NCBI GenBank assembly: GCA_046328715.1
Contig: JAXLWB010000025.1
Coordinates: 62,001 to 126,000 of the forward strand
DNA: 64,000 nucleotides
DNA from: JAXLWB01 sp046328715
GTDB taxonomy: Bacteria > Chloroflexota > Anaerolineae > Caldilineales > Caldilineaceae
Direction: 5' to 3'
Shown here: piece by piece, positions 50,092 through 60,050 of the stretch
How the letters are laid out: the number at the start of each line of letters is the position of its first letter
Position numbering within the stretch: position 1 is the stretch's first letter
Translations under genes and position numbers: made by a program
The notes under the pieces: model-generated
What the model was told of the DNA's origin: nothing
Seen by the model: only the letters and a program-made list of their open reading frames with translations
Databases searched by the model: none

Positions 50092-51330
50092 ATGTCACTT
50101 GCCCGCTCCGCCTTTTTTGACAGCTTTTCCCCGTTCAAGAACCGCAACTATCGTACCTATATTCTCGGCCAGGGCATCTCGCTGGCGGGTACCTTTATGC
50201 AGCAGATGGCGCTGCAATGGTTTATCTGGGACATCACGCACGACACGCGCTGGATCGGCATCGTCAATGCCGTGACCTTTGCGCCTGCCTTTTTTCTGTT
50301 GCCCTTTACCGGCTCCTTTGCCGACCGTATAGACCGCCGCAAACTACTGATTGTCACCCAGGCAGTTGAGATGACGTTGGCATTGTTGCTTTCCCTACTC
50401 ATTTACATGGGCATGCACGTCATCTGGCCGATTCTAGTCTTTGCCTTAATCTTGGGTGTGTCGGCGGCCTTCAATTTTCCGGCGCAGGGAGCCTTTATCG
50501 GCGATTTGAGCGGCATGGGCGAAATTCGCAAGTCGATGATGCTCTATGCCTTTGCAATTGAGATTGGCCGTTTTATCGGACCAGCAATGGCAGGCTGGAT
50601 CGTAGCTTGGTTCAACACGGCGACTGCCTTTTTGCTCAATGGCTTGAGCTTTAGCGCCGTGATCATCAGCCTCTTCTTTGTGCGCGCCACGCAGGTGCGT
50701 CGGCCTCCCCAAGGCAATCTACTCCAGGATTTTGGCGAAGCGGTTCGCTTTCTACGCGCCCATCCTCGGTTAATTGACCTTCTGATTTGCAGTCTGTCAA
50801 TCACGCTCTTTGTCTTTTCCAGTTTGCAACTCTCCGCTCCGCTAGCCGACTCGGTGTTGAAGGGTGGCCCAGCATTGGTCGGTTATCTATTGGGTGCATC
50901 GGGTGCCGGGGCGTTAGTAGGCGTGTTGATCGTGGCCCCTCAGGTACAACGCATGGCGCGCGCCGGGATGGCATTGAGCGGTACACTGCTCTGGTCGGGC
51001 TTGTGGCTGATCCTGACCTCATTCTTTCGTCAGCCGTGGATGGCAGTCTTCGGCATCTTCTGTTACAGCATCAGCATCCCCGTAGTTTTGGCGGGCGTCA
51101 GCGGCTTGATGCAACTCCTCTCGCCGAGTGACATGCGCGGGCGACTACTCAGCGTCTCGTCCATGCTGTCCACTGGCATCCAACCGTTGGGCGCACTCTT
51201 TGTCGGTTGGATGGGCAACTCCCTCGGGCCGCTGCTAGCCATTCGCACCAATGGCATCCTAATGACGCTGATCGCGCTCTCCTTGCTGCTTTTACACCGT
51301 GAATATCGAAATTGGATCGTGGAACGATGA
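50092..51330 (+). CDS. MFS transporter (DHA3 / EntS-like)
   Basis: A 412-residue, about 12-helix transporter. The start is MSLARSAFFDSFSPFKNRNYRTYILGQGISLAGTFMQQMALQWFIWDIT, followed by the A motif GSFADRIDRRKLLI and LGVSAAFNFPAQGAFIGDL. This is the DHA3 branch, which includes exporters of siderophores and macrolides. The direction and substrate are not shown by the sequence. The gene is 91 bases upstream of the GH78 gene and could supply or remove its products, but this is only context. Confidence 0.9.
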   Translation: MSLARSAFFDSFSPFKNRNYRTYILGQGISLAGTFMQQMALQWFIWDITHDTRWIGIVNAVTFAPAFFLLPFTGSFADRIDRRKLLIVTQAVEMTLALLLSLLIYMGMHVIWPILVFALILGVSAAFNFPAQGAFIGDLSGMGEIRKSMMLYAFAIEIGRFIGPAMAGWIVAWFNTATAFLLNGLSFSAVIISLFFVRATQVRRPPQGNLLQDFGEAVRFLRAHPRLIDLLICSLSITLFVFSSLQLSAPLADSVLKGGPALVGYLLGASGAGALVGVLIVAPQVQRMARAGMALSGTLLWSGLWLILTSFFRQPWMAVFGIFCYSISIPVVLAGVSGLMQLLSPSDMRGRLLSVSSMLSTGIQPLGALFVGWMGNSLGPLLAIRTNGILMTLIALSLLLLHREYRNWIVER

Positions 51331-51421
51331 TGCAGGGATGACAAGATGAGGAAGCAACAAGTTCATGCATGTCATCTTCACCCACGATCTCAAATTACTA
51401 TAAAAGGAAGGATGTATCACC

Positions 51422-54343
51422 ATGCTTACCCCTTATGCACTGACTTGTGAATATTTTACAAACCCGATTGGCGTGGACAGCGCTCAGCCCCGTCTCAGTT
51501 GGAAGAGTCAAGCGGATCGGCGTGGAGCGCGCCAGAGTGCCTATCAGATTCGAGTTGGCAGTGATTCTACCAGCTTGGCGGCTGGCACGAATTTGCTATG
51601 GGACACGGGCAAAGTCAACTCGGATCAGTCGCTGCACATTTCCTACAGCGGTTCTCCCCTGCAAGCGCGGCAACGTTGCACCTGGCAGGTACGAGTCTGG
51701 GATGAAAATGACAAAGCCTCTACCTGGAGCGAAGCAGCTTTTTGGGAGATCGGCTTGCTCGATGCCAGCAACTGGCAAGCCGATTGGATCACGCCCGATT
51801 GGGAAGAGGATCTGACACAGCCGCAGCCAGCACCTATGTTACGGCGCAGTTTCCAGACCAAGGGTGAGATCGTGGCAGCCCGTATCTATGCTACCAGCCT
51901 TGGTCTATACGAACTCCATCTCAACGGTCAACGAGTCGGTGATGCCCTTCTCACCCCAGGCTGGACGACCTACAAACATCGCATTCAATATCAGAGCTAC
52001 GACGTGACCGGCCTCATGCGCACGGGTGAGAACGCACTCGGTGCGATCCTCGGCGATGGCTGGTATCGTGGCTTTTTGGGCTTCCAGGGTCAGCGCAATT
52101 TGTATGGGAATCGGCTGGCGCTGCTGGCCCAACTACACATCACCTATGCCGATGGGCGCAGCGAAGTCGTTACTAGCGACGAGCATTGGAAAGCCAGCAC
52201 TGGTCCAATCCGCATGAACGACCTCTACTGGGGCGAGGAGTATGACGCCCAACTGGAGAAGACGGGCTGGGATCAGGCTGGTTACGACGACAGCAACTGG
52301 CAAGGCGTGCGCAAACTCGACCATTCGAAGAGCCTCATCGTGGCCCAGGTGGGGCCGAATGTAGTGCGCAATGAGGAAATCCGCCCGCAGCGTATCATTC
52401 ACTCTCCCAAAGGTGAGACGATTCTCGATTTTGGTCAGAACATGGTCGGTTGGGTGCGCCTAAAGGTGAGTGGCCCGGCTGGTACAACCATCAAGTTGAT
52501 TCATGCCGAGGTACTCGACCAACAGGGCAATCTCTACACCGAAAATCTGCGTTTTGCGCGCCAGATTGCGCAAGTTACGTTGAAAGGGTCAGGCGAAGAG
52601 GTCTATGAGCCGCGCTTTACCTTTATGGGCTTCCAGTTTGTGGCGGTCGAAGGCTTTCCCGGCGAGCCGACGCTCGACAACTTTACCGGCGTGGTCGTCC
52701 ACTCCGACATTCCATCGATTGGCAGCTTTGAATGCTCCAACCCGATGATCAACCAGTTGCAGCACAACATCGTCTGGGGCCAAAAGGGCAACTTTGTCGA
52801 TGTGCCAACCGACTGTCCACAGCGCGATGAACGCCTTGGCTGGACCGGCGATGCGCAAGCCTTTATCGGCACGGCAGTCTTCAATCGCGACGTCAACGCC
52901 TTCTTCCGCAAGTGGCTGGCCGACCTGCGCGCTGACCAGACTATGAACCAGGGCAGCGTCTCCTTTGTAGTCCCGGACGTCATCACCCGCCACGATGGCG
53001 GCTTCAATCCGATGGGTGGCAACGGCGCGGCAGCCTGGAGCGACGCCTCGACGATGATTCCCTGGACGCTCTACCAAAGTTATGGCGATACGCGTCTACT
53101 CGAAGAGAGTTACCCCAGCATGGTGGCCTGGGTGGAATGGATGCGTGCCCACGCCGATGCGGATCTGATCTGGCGCAAGGGCTTCCAATTTGGCGACTGG
53201 CTCGACTATCGCGGCGCCTTCCCGCTCAAACCCTCGCCTGTGACCAATGATGAGCTGGTGGGTACAGCCTATTTTGCCCACAGCAGCGAATTGGTAGCCA
53301 AGGCGGCAGCGGCCCTGGGTAAAAGTGCGGATGCGGCCAGCTATGCGGCGCTCTCCAATCAGATCAAAGAGTCGTTCTGCAAGGAATTTATCACACTTGG
53401 TGGCCGGGTAGCACCAAACTCGCAGACGGCCTATGTCTTGGCGCTGCATTTCGACCTGTTACCCGAAGCACTGCGTGCCCCAGCAGCCGAGCGACTTGCC
53501 CAGATCGTACGCGAGAACAACTATCATCTCACCACCGGATTTGTTGGCACACCTTATCTCTGTCATGTGCTCAGCCGCTTTGGACAGACCTCAATTGCCT
53601 ACGAATTGCTCAACCAAGAGAGCTTCCCAAGCTGGCTTTATCCGGTCAAGATGGGTGCGACCACGATTTGGGAACGTTGGGATGGTATCAAGCCGGATGG
53701 TTCGTTTCAGGATGCGGGGATGAACTCCTTCAACCATTATGCCTACGGCGCCATCGGTGAATGGCTCTATCGCACGGTGGCTGGGATCGTGGCCGATCCG
53801 GCAGAACCAGGCTACAAGCACATCTTGATTCAGCCACAACCTGGCGGTGGTTTGACCCAAGTGCAGGCATCACTCAACTCGCCTTATGGACAGATCGAGT
53901 CGGCCTGGGAGTTGACCGCTCGTGAGTTCCGCTTGCAGGTGACTGTGCCAGCCAACAGCCATGCTACGGTGCGATTACCTGCCACGTCAATGGATCAAGT
54001 GAACGTTGATGGTCAACCCGCAGTTCAGGCAAGTTTGATGGATGGCAGCGCCATAATTGAGATCGGCTCTGGTCGCTACGAATTTGTCACCACAGGGACG
54101 AACTTGCCCAAAGTCATGACCAACGTACGCCATGTGGCGGGGCGGTTGGACCGCTATTGCACGCTGAGTGATTTTGTCCACAATGAGCAGGGTAAGGCGG
54201 CACTAATTGCCCAAATCGGCGACGAGTTCCTCAAATCGCCTGCCATCGGCTTTGCCATGAATGTGCCGCTGGAAAGCTTGGCCCAAATGATGCCAGGGCT
54301 TCTGACGAATGAAAAATTGGAGGCAATTGAACAGTCTTTGTAA
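51422..54343 (+). CDS. GH78-family alpha-L-rhamnosidase
   Basis: A 973-residue protein. N-terminal beta domains begin YALTCEYFTNPIGVDSAQPRLSWK and include the Bac_rhamnosid_N region (RIYATSLGLYELHLNGQRVGDALLTPGWTTY). The (alpha/alpha)6 catalytic domain contains DVPTDCPQRDERLGWTGDAQAF (about 460-480), with the conserved acidic residues, and TTIWERWDGI (about 745) with the general-base Glu. A closing beta domain follows. It releases terminal alpha-L-rhamnose from glycans or glycosides. No signal peptide, so the substrate is probably imported. The last 75 residues (RLDRYCTLSDFVHNEQGKAAL...NEKLEAIEQSL) are an extra helical module. Good AAGGAAGGA ribosome site. Confidence 0.95.
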   Translation: MLTPYALTCEYFTNPIGVDSAQPRLSWKSQADRRGARQSAYQIRVGSDSTSLAAGTNLLWDTGKVNSDQSLHISYSGSPLQARQRCTWQVRVWDENDKASTWSEAAFWEIGLLDASNWQADWITPDWEEDLTQPQPAPMLRRSFQTKGEIVAARIYATSLGLYELHLNGQRVGDALLTPGWTTYKHRIQYQSYDVTGLMRTGENALGAILGDGWYRGFLGFQGQRNLYGNRLALLAQLHITYADGRSEVVTSDEHWKASTGPIRMNDLYWGEEYDAQLEKTGWDQAGYDDSNWQGVRKLDHSKSLIVAQVGPNVVRNEEIRPQRIIHSPKGETILDFGQNMVGWVRLKVSGPAGTTIKLIHAEVLDQQGNLYTENLRFARQIAQVTLKGSGEEVYEPRFTFMGFQFVAVEGFPGEPTLDNFTGVVVHSDIPSIGSFECSNPMINQLQHNIVWGQKGNFVDVPTDCPQRDERLGWTGDAQAFIGTAVFNRDVNAFFRKWLADLRADQTMNQGSVSFVVPDVITRHDGGFNPMGGNGAAAWSDASTMIPWTLYQSYGDTRLLEESYPSMVAWVEWMRAHADADLIWRKGFQFGDWLDYRGAFPLKPSPVTNDELVGTAYFAHSSELVAKAAAALGKSADAASYAALSNQIKESFCKEFITLGGRVAPNSQTAYVLALHFDLLPEALRAPAAERLAQIVRENNYHLTTGFVGTPYLCHVLSRFGQTSIAYELLNQESFPSWLYPVKMGATTIWERWDGIKPDGSFQDAGMNSFNHYAYGAIGEWLYRTVAGIVADPAEPGYKHILIQPQPGGGLTQVQASLNSPYGQIESAWELTAREFRLQVTVPANSHATVRLPATSMDQVNVDGQPAVQASLMDGSAIIEIGSGRYEFVTTGTNLPKVMTNVRHVAGRLDRYCTLSDFVHNEQGKAALIAQIGDEFLKSPAIGFAMNVPLESLAQMMPGLLTNEKLEAIEQSL

Positions 54344-54368
54344 GTGCTCAAACTTCCGAACAGCACTA

Positions 54369-54436
54369 CAACAACGAATGAAGAAAGAAACGAAAATACC
54401 TTGTAACTTCTTCGTTCCTTTCTTCATTCGCTGTTG
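54369..54436. repeat. Purine/pyrimidine intergenic hairpin
   Basis: Arms of 26 bases (54369-54394 and 54411-54436) pair with two mismatches; the left is purine-rich (CGAATGAAGAAAGAAACGAA), the right pyrimidine-rich. It follows the rhamnosidase stop. Confidence 0.7.
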
Positions 54437-54520
54437 GTATGCTTGAATAGTTACCAATCATTAAACTGATCAGCTACAGCAAAACCGAAGGACCCAACAC
54501 TTCGTGCCTAATACGGCTTT

Positions 54521-54566
54521 CAACAAAACAGCTCTGCTCACTGATGTGAGCAGAGCTGTTTTGTTG
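54521..54566. terminator. Perfect bidirectional terminator between convergent genes
   Basis: A perfect 21-base-pair stem around a four-base loop; the core is ACAGCTCTGCTCAC. It is flanked by A-rich and T-rich ends, so it serves both the rhamnosidase gene and the convergent CotH-type gene. Confidence 0.85.
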
Positions 54567-54611
54567 TTATCATACCCTCACAGAAAGCCAAATCGCAACG
54601 ATGGAAGTTTA

Positions 54612-57600
54612 CTACTTGGCAATCAAAGGTAACCAAAGGCGACGATCATTCGACGGCTCACTGACTTTTTCCGCAAAGAGCGCAAACTCAGTGAAGTGCT
54701 CTACTCGGTAGGTGACGACATGGGCGGTTGTCTCGACCGATAAGCGAGTAAGCCCCGCTTCTGACCAAGTATGCGTTCCCTCATTCCAGAAGTAAACAGC
54801 AATGGTCTTCTCGTCGAGCCCGCTCACATCCGCTGGATCGTAAAACACGCTTAGGGTGAGCGCTGCTGGGAAGGTCTGGTTCGCCAGCAATCGGTCGTTT
54901 ACATATGCCTCTAGCATGAACGCTCTGCCTGCATAGAGCAGGTTGTCGCCCGGTGACACGGAAGCGTTGGCTGCTGGTGTGATGATCTCCGTGAAGACGA
55001 TGTAGAAGACATCCGTTGCACCCAGCGTTTCGCTGTACGAACCGGCTGGCACCGTCAGTGTCATTCCGCTGAAACTCAGAATAGTTTCGTGATTATTGTC
55101 GACTACGCGCAGTTGAGGTGCAGCCATGCCATCCGCGGGATTGGTCACGATGACGATCACCTTCGCTGATGCCTGCGAACCGTGAATATCTTCTACCGTG
55201 TAGGTGAAGGAATCCGCTCCGCTGAAGTTGGATTGCGGCGTGTAGTGAATGCTATTGGAGGCTGTGCTTGTAATAACCGTGCCATGAGCAGGTTGTGTCA
55301 CTGCGACGAACCGCAAGCCGCCGCCTGCAGGGTCGCTGTCGTTGTCAAGCACTGAGATCTCGACATCACTGGTGGCGCTGGTACCAGCGACATCATTCAC
55401 GGCCAATGGCGTGGTAACAAACTTCGCCACCAGCGTGCGGTTTTTCTTGGCTACAAAGCTATAGGTTGCTTTGGTCGAGACAGTCGCACCATTCTCATTC
55501 CAACCGACAAAGGCGAATTTGTTGTTGGCGCTGGCCACGACGGTCACTGTCTCCCCATGATTGAAGCCGCCGCCACCGCTCACCGTACCGCCCTCTGCAG
55601 GATCGGCGCTGACGGCGATAGTGTAATGATTCAAGCTAAAGTTTGCCACCAGGTTACGATTGGCGATGGCAGGAAAGGAATAGCTGGCATTGGTTGAAAC
55701 CGTGGAGCCATTCTCACTCCATCTGGTGAAGGTGTAGCCCTCGTTGGCCGTGGCGACTAGGGACACATTGGCACCGTGGTTGACGGTACCACCGCCGCTT
55801 ATCACGCCGCCTGCAAGCGGGTTGGCGCTGACGCTGATTGTATATTGTTTGAAACTGAAATTCGCCACCAGGTTACGATTGGCGGTGGCCGGGAAGGAAT
55901 AGCTGGAGTTAGCGGAAACCGTGACACCGTTTTCGCTCCAGCCAGTGAAGGTGTAGCCCTCGTTGGCGGTGGCGACGAGGGACACATTGACACCGTGGTT
56001 GACGGTACCACCGCCGCTTACCACGCCGCCCGCAATCGGGTTGGCGCTGACGTTGATCGTATATTGTTTGAGACTGAAATTTGCCACCAGGTTGCGATTG
56101 GCGGTGGCGGGGAAGGAGTAGCTGGCGTCGGTGGAAACTGTGGCACCGTTTTCACTCCAGTCAGCAAAGATGTAGCCGTTGTTCGCTGTAGCCACCACGG
56201 TGACACTTGTACCGTGATTGAAGCTGCCACCACCGCTTACGGCACCGCCTGCACTCGGGTTAGCAGAGAGTGCGACCGTGTAGGTTTTGAGGTTAAAAAT
56301 AGCAGTGACGATTGCAGTTTGTGTAATCGAAAGCGAGCAGATGTTGGTGCCGCTACACACTCCGGACCAGCCTGCGAAGATCGATCCTGCTTGTGGCGTT
56401 GCGCTCAAATTCAAGCTTTGGGTTGTGCCAATATCAAAGGTAACAGCACACTGGGTGCCACAGTTGATCGCATTCGACAGTGTAGTCACTGTCCCCGCTC
56501 CCGTACCGGTCCGGTTGACGAACAGGAAATACTTGTATTCGTTGCCTGTCATCGAAAAGTTATCAAAGCGGTTGTTGCCAGCAACTCCACCTGCGCCTTG
56601 TTCAAAGGTGATGCGAATCCCAAAATGAGGATTATTGTTGACCTCCTCTAATGGAGCGAAGTTCAAGGTATAGAGCACCGGATCGCCATCGTAAACTTGC
56701 AGTGTGGTAAACGGCACATAAATGTTACCATCCACCGTGTAATCAATCTTCTGTGTCCCTGCCCCCTGCCCCGAACGTCTGCTTTCGTAGCGCACGACGA
56801 TATCGCGCATGCCCGTGGTCGGCAAGGTGAAGACAAGGCTGGCCCCTAATGGATTGTTGACCCGCAGATGGCTTCCGGTTGCACTGCCCAGTTGCGCATT
56901 GGCATCGGCAAATCCTTGGCCAGACCCGTCAAGCACGGCGGCGTCGGCGCTGAGTTGGGCGCTCAGTGTGGCCGCAGCAAAAGAGTACTTTGGTATCAAC
57001 AGGTTAGCTGTATCGTTGAAATCCCAATAGTGGAGCAACGTCTGTTGCTCGAAGAGTGCAGTCAACGTTGCCCCTGCGGCAGGCGTAATCGTGATAGTCG
57101 CGCGCAATTCGTCAGGATATTCGAGCCAGCCGACGAAGCGATAGCCAGGGAGCGCATGCGCAGTAACTTCGATGGGAACAGTCGAGTAGTAGAGACCTTG
57201 CCAGGGGTACGGCGTGGCTGGATTGGGCAGCCCAGGTGTCTCCTGATTGATCGTGACGGTGTTGATTTGCAGGTTACCCTGCTTTGGATCCGAGACATTG
57301 AAGGTCATGGATATGGCGGCTGACAATCCGAAATAGCTCTCCCAGAAGTCGCGGACATAGCCAGGGCGGTCGGTTCCAAAGTCGATGATCGGCGTGATCG
57401 ACGTGTCAAGTGTGTTGCGCCAACGTTCGCTATGTTCGCCCAGATAAGGAGCGATGCGATCATGCAGAAGATTGGCGAGCGCCACGACGTGGTCGGGCTG
57501 GAAGGTTGTATTCAGATGGTCGGATGCAGCGTTGATGAAGCGGTTGCGGAAGTTGGGATTGGCGAGCAACTTGCGCAGCATCACGGTAGACCAACCGCGA

Positions 57601-59708
57601 TCGGCGGAATCCTTGGTCGCCCATAATAGCGTATTAAATTCGGTACTGGGAAAGAGGTTAAAGCCAAAGTCGAGATCGTACAGTATCCAGCGCCAGCGCC
57701 CATCATGTTCGGGTGGTGCTGTTGGGCTGGTATCAGGTGTCCGTTTGCGCCAGTATTGAATGTTGTTATGCGGCCAATCGGTGTTATTGGTATAGATCTC
57801 GGCCACGTTGTAGAGGATAAAGTTCTCCATGTCCATACGCGCTTCGGCGTAGGCATAGTTGACCGGGTCGGCCATGTCGTGTTCTTGAATGTAAGTGCGT
57901 AGGGACAGGAAATCTGCCACATCAGTGGCATCGCCTTCTTGCAATGCTGCATCGTTCTCTAACAAGGCCGCATCGTTTGGATCAATGCGATAGTGGCTGG
58001 CCAGATAGTAGCGATCGAGCCGCTCGCGAATGTTGATCAGTCCCCAATACTCGCCATTGATAAATTCGACCGCCGGTTGATACGCCAGTCCATCCAGACC
58101 CATTGGCTTCAGCAGGGTTTGAATAAAGGCGTCGCGCATTCTGGTTTTGTTATAATCATCGCCTGAATTGCGTAGCAGAATGCGGTGAAAGGTCGTAATC
58201 GGTTGGCCAGCGATCTTATCGGTCAAGTCAGGAAAGAATGGATATTCGAGTACGTCGGTGGTGTCATATTTGGCATTGGCATACAGGCGCAGTGACTTTT
58301 GCGGCACAGCCCGACTTTGACCGCCGTGAATGCGAAAGCCAAGATTCTGCGCCAGCACACGTCCGCCGCCGGCAGTGAAGAGTTCAAAACTTATAGGGTA
58401 TTCGGTGGAACTGGAGTAATTGCCGAGCACACTGGCATTCGCATTGGCATCCGGGTTCTCTTGGCGCCATTGGTCAAAGACCGCCCCTGGGACATAAATG
58501 CCGGTATCGTAGTCATAGAGATAATCTTCCTGGATACCCAAAGAGAGTACAGGCAGCGTGTAGCGTTGTGCACCCTCGGGAGTCACAAAGTAGGTATGGG
58601 TTACGATGGGGCTGGGTAGTGCACCTGGCTTGATCACACGGGCACGGACGATGGTGCCTTTAAAGACAGGAGACGTGGGAATATAACCATTGGGTGTTTC
58701 CTGCCAAGTCGATGCCCGGCCTGTAAATTGGTCTGGTTCAGACGAGCGATCTTGGATATGTAGCGTTTGGCTATAAACAAATGTCTGAAAGCTATCTGTA
58801 AAAAGTTGACCTACAGGCGAATTGGGGAATTGCTGATAGTTCTGCTTGTAGCTGTAGGTATGTCCATTTAGATTGGCCGGATCAGGTGCCGAACCATCCA
58901 AGGTGAAGTAGATCGTAACACCCCCATCCTGGCTGGATAGACTTAGGTCGAACTCCTGGGTATAAAAGCCACCATTTTGCGAGAAGAGCGGCGGCGATAG
59001 GACTTCACTGTAGCCGGGCTTATTGTTGGAGCTTCCCGGCGTTGGTTTGTCAAAGTAGAGCAACGTGGCACTGCCATTGGGGCTGCGCCCATAGGAGATT
59101 GCGCGCGGTAGGCGGATCGGCGCGACTTGGTCAAGCACACCCGCAACCGGATCGGTGAGGATCAGCGGTTCGCCGCCCGCACTGATGCTGAAATTGGTGT
59201 GGAGCGGGCCATTGAGGTTGGTGCGATTTTTACCCGAAGCCCAGACTAGTAGAAATTTTCCTGGTGCAATGGTAACATCGGGGAAGGTCCAGCGGAAGGG
59301 CTCAGCAATTGTATCGGAGAGTCCAACACCGAGCAGCGAAACGGCTGTACTTCCTGAGTTGTACAGTTCGATCCAGTCTTCAAAGCTGCCATCCTCATCG
59401 GCAATCGTAGTGACATTGGATGACATGAATTCGTTGATGACAACGGATGAGGCTACTGCTTGTACAGCGCTGCTTTTGAGAGCTAGATTGCCGAAACGCT
59501 GGTCAGGATTGGCGTTGAAGTTCGATTGCCCACCCTGTTCACGTTCTGGGATAGCCTGTGCGCCAAAATACCGGCCTTGGAACGAAAACGATTGAGCCGT
59601 GTAGGTCAGGCGCACACTGGTAAGGAAAGCGACAAAAATCAGTAATACCCCTATCTGAAAAAGAGCTTTATTCTTCCCTGGGTTGAAGATAAATTGAGGC
59701 ATACGCAT
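54612..59708 (-). CDS. Giant secreted CotH / lamin-tail / InlB-repeat surface protein
   Basis: A 1698-residue protein; the ATG at 59708 fits AAGGA upstream and the promoter at 59761-59789. Order: signal segment (about 18-35); lamin-tail domain SSVVINEFMSSN...FEDWIELYNSG; chitobiase-like GGVTIYFTLDGSAPDP; a CotH kinase-like domain (FRIHGGQSRAVPQKSLRLYA, NSGDDYNKTRMRDAF, EYWGLINIRERLDRYY, WRWILYDLDFGFNL); a beta domain; a Cys-bearing repeat and four InlB-type repeats of about 74 residues (WSENGxTVS); a cadherin/Big-like domain (VLDNDSDPAGGG...YTPQSNFSGADSFTYTV); and a C-terminal domain like that of the 14191-16614 protein. It ends RRLWLPLIAK. CotH domains phosphorylate proteins in spores; here a cell-surface role is inferred. 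Confidence 0.88.
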   Translation of the reverse strand: MRMPQFIFNPGKNKALFQIGVLLIFVAFLTSVRLTYTAQSFSFQGRYFGAQAIPEREQGGQSNFNANPDQRFGNLALKSSAVQAVASSVVINEFMSSNVTTIADEDGSFEDWIELYNSGSTAVSLLGVGLSDTIAEPFRWTFPDVTIAPGKFLLVWASGKNRTNLNGPLHTNFSISAGGEPLILTDPVAGVLDQVAPIRLPRAISYGRSPNGSATLLYFDKPTPGSSNNKPGYSEVLSPPLFSQNGGFYTQEFDLSLSSQDGGVTIYFTLDGSAPDPANLNGHTYSYKQNYQQFPNSPVGQLFTDSFQTFVYSQTLHIQDRSSEPDQFTGRASTWQETPNGYIPTSPVFKGTIVRARVIKPGALPSPIVTHTYFVTPEGAQRYTLPVLSLGIQEDYLYDYDTGIYVPGAVFDQWRQENPDANANASVLGNYSSSTEYPISFELFTAGGGRVLAQNLGFRIHGGQSRAVPQKSLRLYANAKYDTTDVLEYPFFPDLTDKIAGQPITTFHRILLRNSGDDYNKTRMRDAFIQTLLKPMGLDGLAYQPAVEFINGEYWGLINIRERLDRYYLASHYRIDPNDAALLENDAALQEGDATDVADFLSLRTYIQEHDMADPVNYAYAEARMDMENFILYNVAEIYTNNTDWPHNNIQYWRKRTPDTSPTAPPEHDGRWRWILYDLDFGFNLFPSTEFNTLLWATKDSADRGWSTVMLRKLLANPNFRNRFINAASDHLNTTFQPDHVVALANLLHDRIAPYLGEHSERWRNTLDTSITPIIDFGTDRPGYVRDFWESYFGLSAAISMTFNVSDPKQGNLQINTVTINQETPGLPNPATPYPWQGLYYSTVPIEVTAHALPGYRFVGWLEYPDELRATITITPAAGATLTALFEQQTLLHYWDFNDTANLLIPKYSFAAATLSAQLSADAAVLDGSGQGFADANAQLGSATGSHLRVNNPLGASLVFTLPTTGMRDIVVRYESRRSGQGAGTQKIDYTVDGNIYVPFTTLQVYDGDPVLYTLNFAPLEEVNNNPHFGIRITFEQGAGGVAGNNRFDNFSMTGNEYKYFLFVNRTGTGAGTVTTLSNAINCGTQCAVTFDIGTTQSLNLSATPQAGSIFAGWSGVCSGTNICSLSITQTAIVTAIFNLKTYTVALSANPSAGGAVSGGGSFNHGTSVTVVATANNGYIFADWSENGATVSTDASYSFPATANRNLVANFSLKQYTINVSANPIAGGVVSGGGTVNHGVNVSLVATANEGYTFTGWSENGVTVSANSSYSFPATANRNLVANFSFKQYTISVSANPLAGGVISGGGTVNHGANVSLVATANEGYTFTRWSENGSTVSTNASYSFPAIANRNLVANFSLNHYTIAVSADPAEGGTVSGGGGFNHGETVTVVASANNKFAFVGWNENGATVSTKATYSFVAKKNRTLVAKFVTTPLAVNDVAGTSATSDVEISVLDNDSDPAGGGLRFVAVTQPAHGTVITSTASNSIHYTPQSNFSGADSFTYTVEDIHGSQASAKVIVIVTNPADGMAAPQLRVVDNNHETILSFSGMTLTVPAGSYSETLGATDVFYIVFTEIITPAANASVSPGDNLLYAGRAFMLEAYVNDRLLANQTFPAALTLSVFYDPADVSGLDEKTIAVYFWNEGTHTWSEAGLTRLSVETTAHVVTYRVEHFTEFALFAEKVSEPSNDRRLWLPLIAK
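55410..56290 (-). repeat. Four in-frame tandem repeats of about 222 bases
   Basis: These encode the InlB-type repeats of the giant surface protein. The middle units are very similar at the DNA level, suggesting recent duplication or gene conversion. Confidence 0.8.
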
Positions 59709-59760
59709 GAATTCCTTGTGAAACGGTGACAACTGCCCAAAATTGTAGGCAGCATTACCC

Positions 59761-59789
59761 ATTATAGGATGCGTTACCGAAGGAAACAA
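59761..59789 (-). promoter_or_regulatory. Promoter of the CotH-type surface protein gene
   Basis: On the minus strand TTGTTT (59789-59784), 17 bases, then the perfect -10 TATAAT (59766-59761). The leader to 59708 is about 46 bases. The rest of the 59709-60050 gap shows no gene. Confidence 0.75.
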
Positions 59790-60050
59790 TACTAATTTTG
59801 ACTGCTATATTCTTAAGTAAAAGTTAGGTACTACGGTGCTCGTTCAGTAGTCGGGAAAACTACTTGTTTCTTCACTTCTTTGTAGCAGATTGGAACTTAT
59901 TGATATGATCGGTACGAAGCATCACTACGCTGACAAGTGGAGTTGGTATGCAGGGCGAAGCATTGGGGAAGAAGCGTAAATAACGGCTGAGAGATTCGAC
60001 GTCGAGTAGGCCCAATCTCTCAACCATGCACGAGGGAAGCAAATCTGTGT

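Noticed and set aside
55776..56651. A 291-codon repetitive plus-strand frame
   Set aside because: It is antisense to the InlB-type repeats of the giant surface protein.
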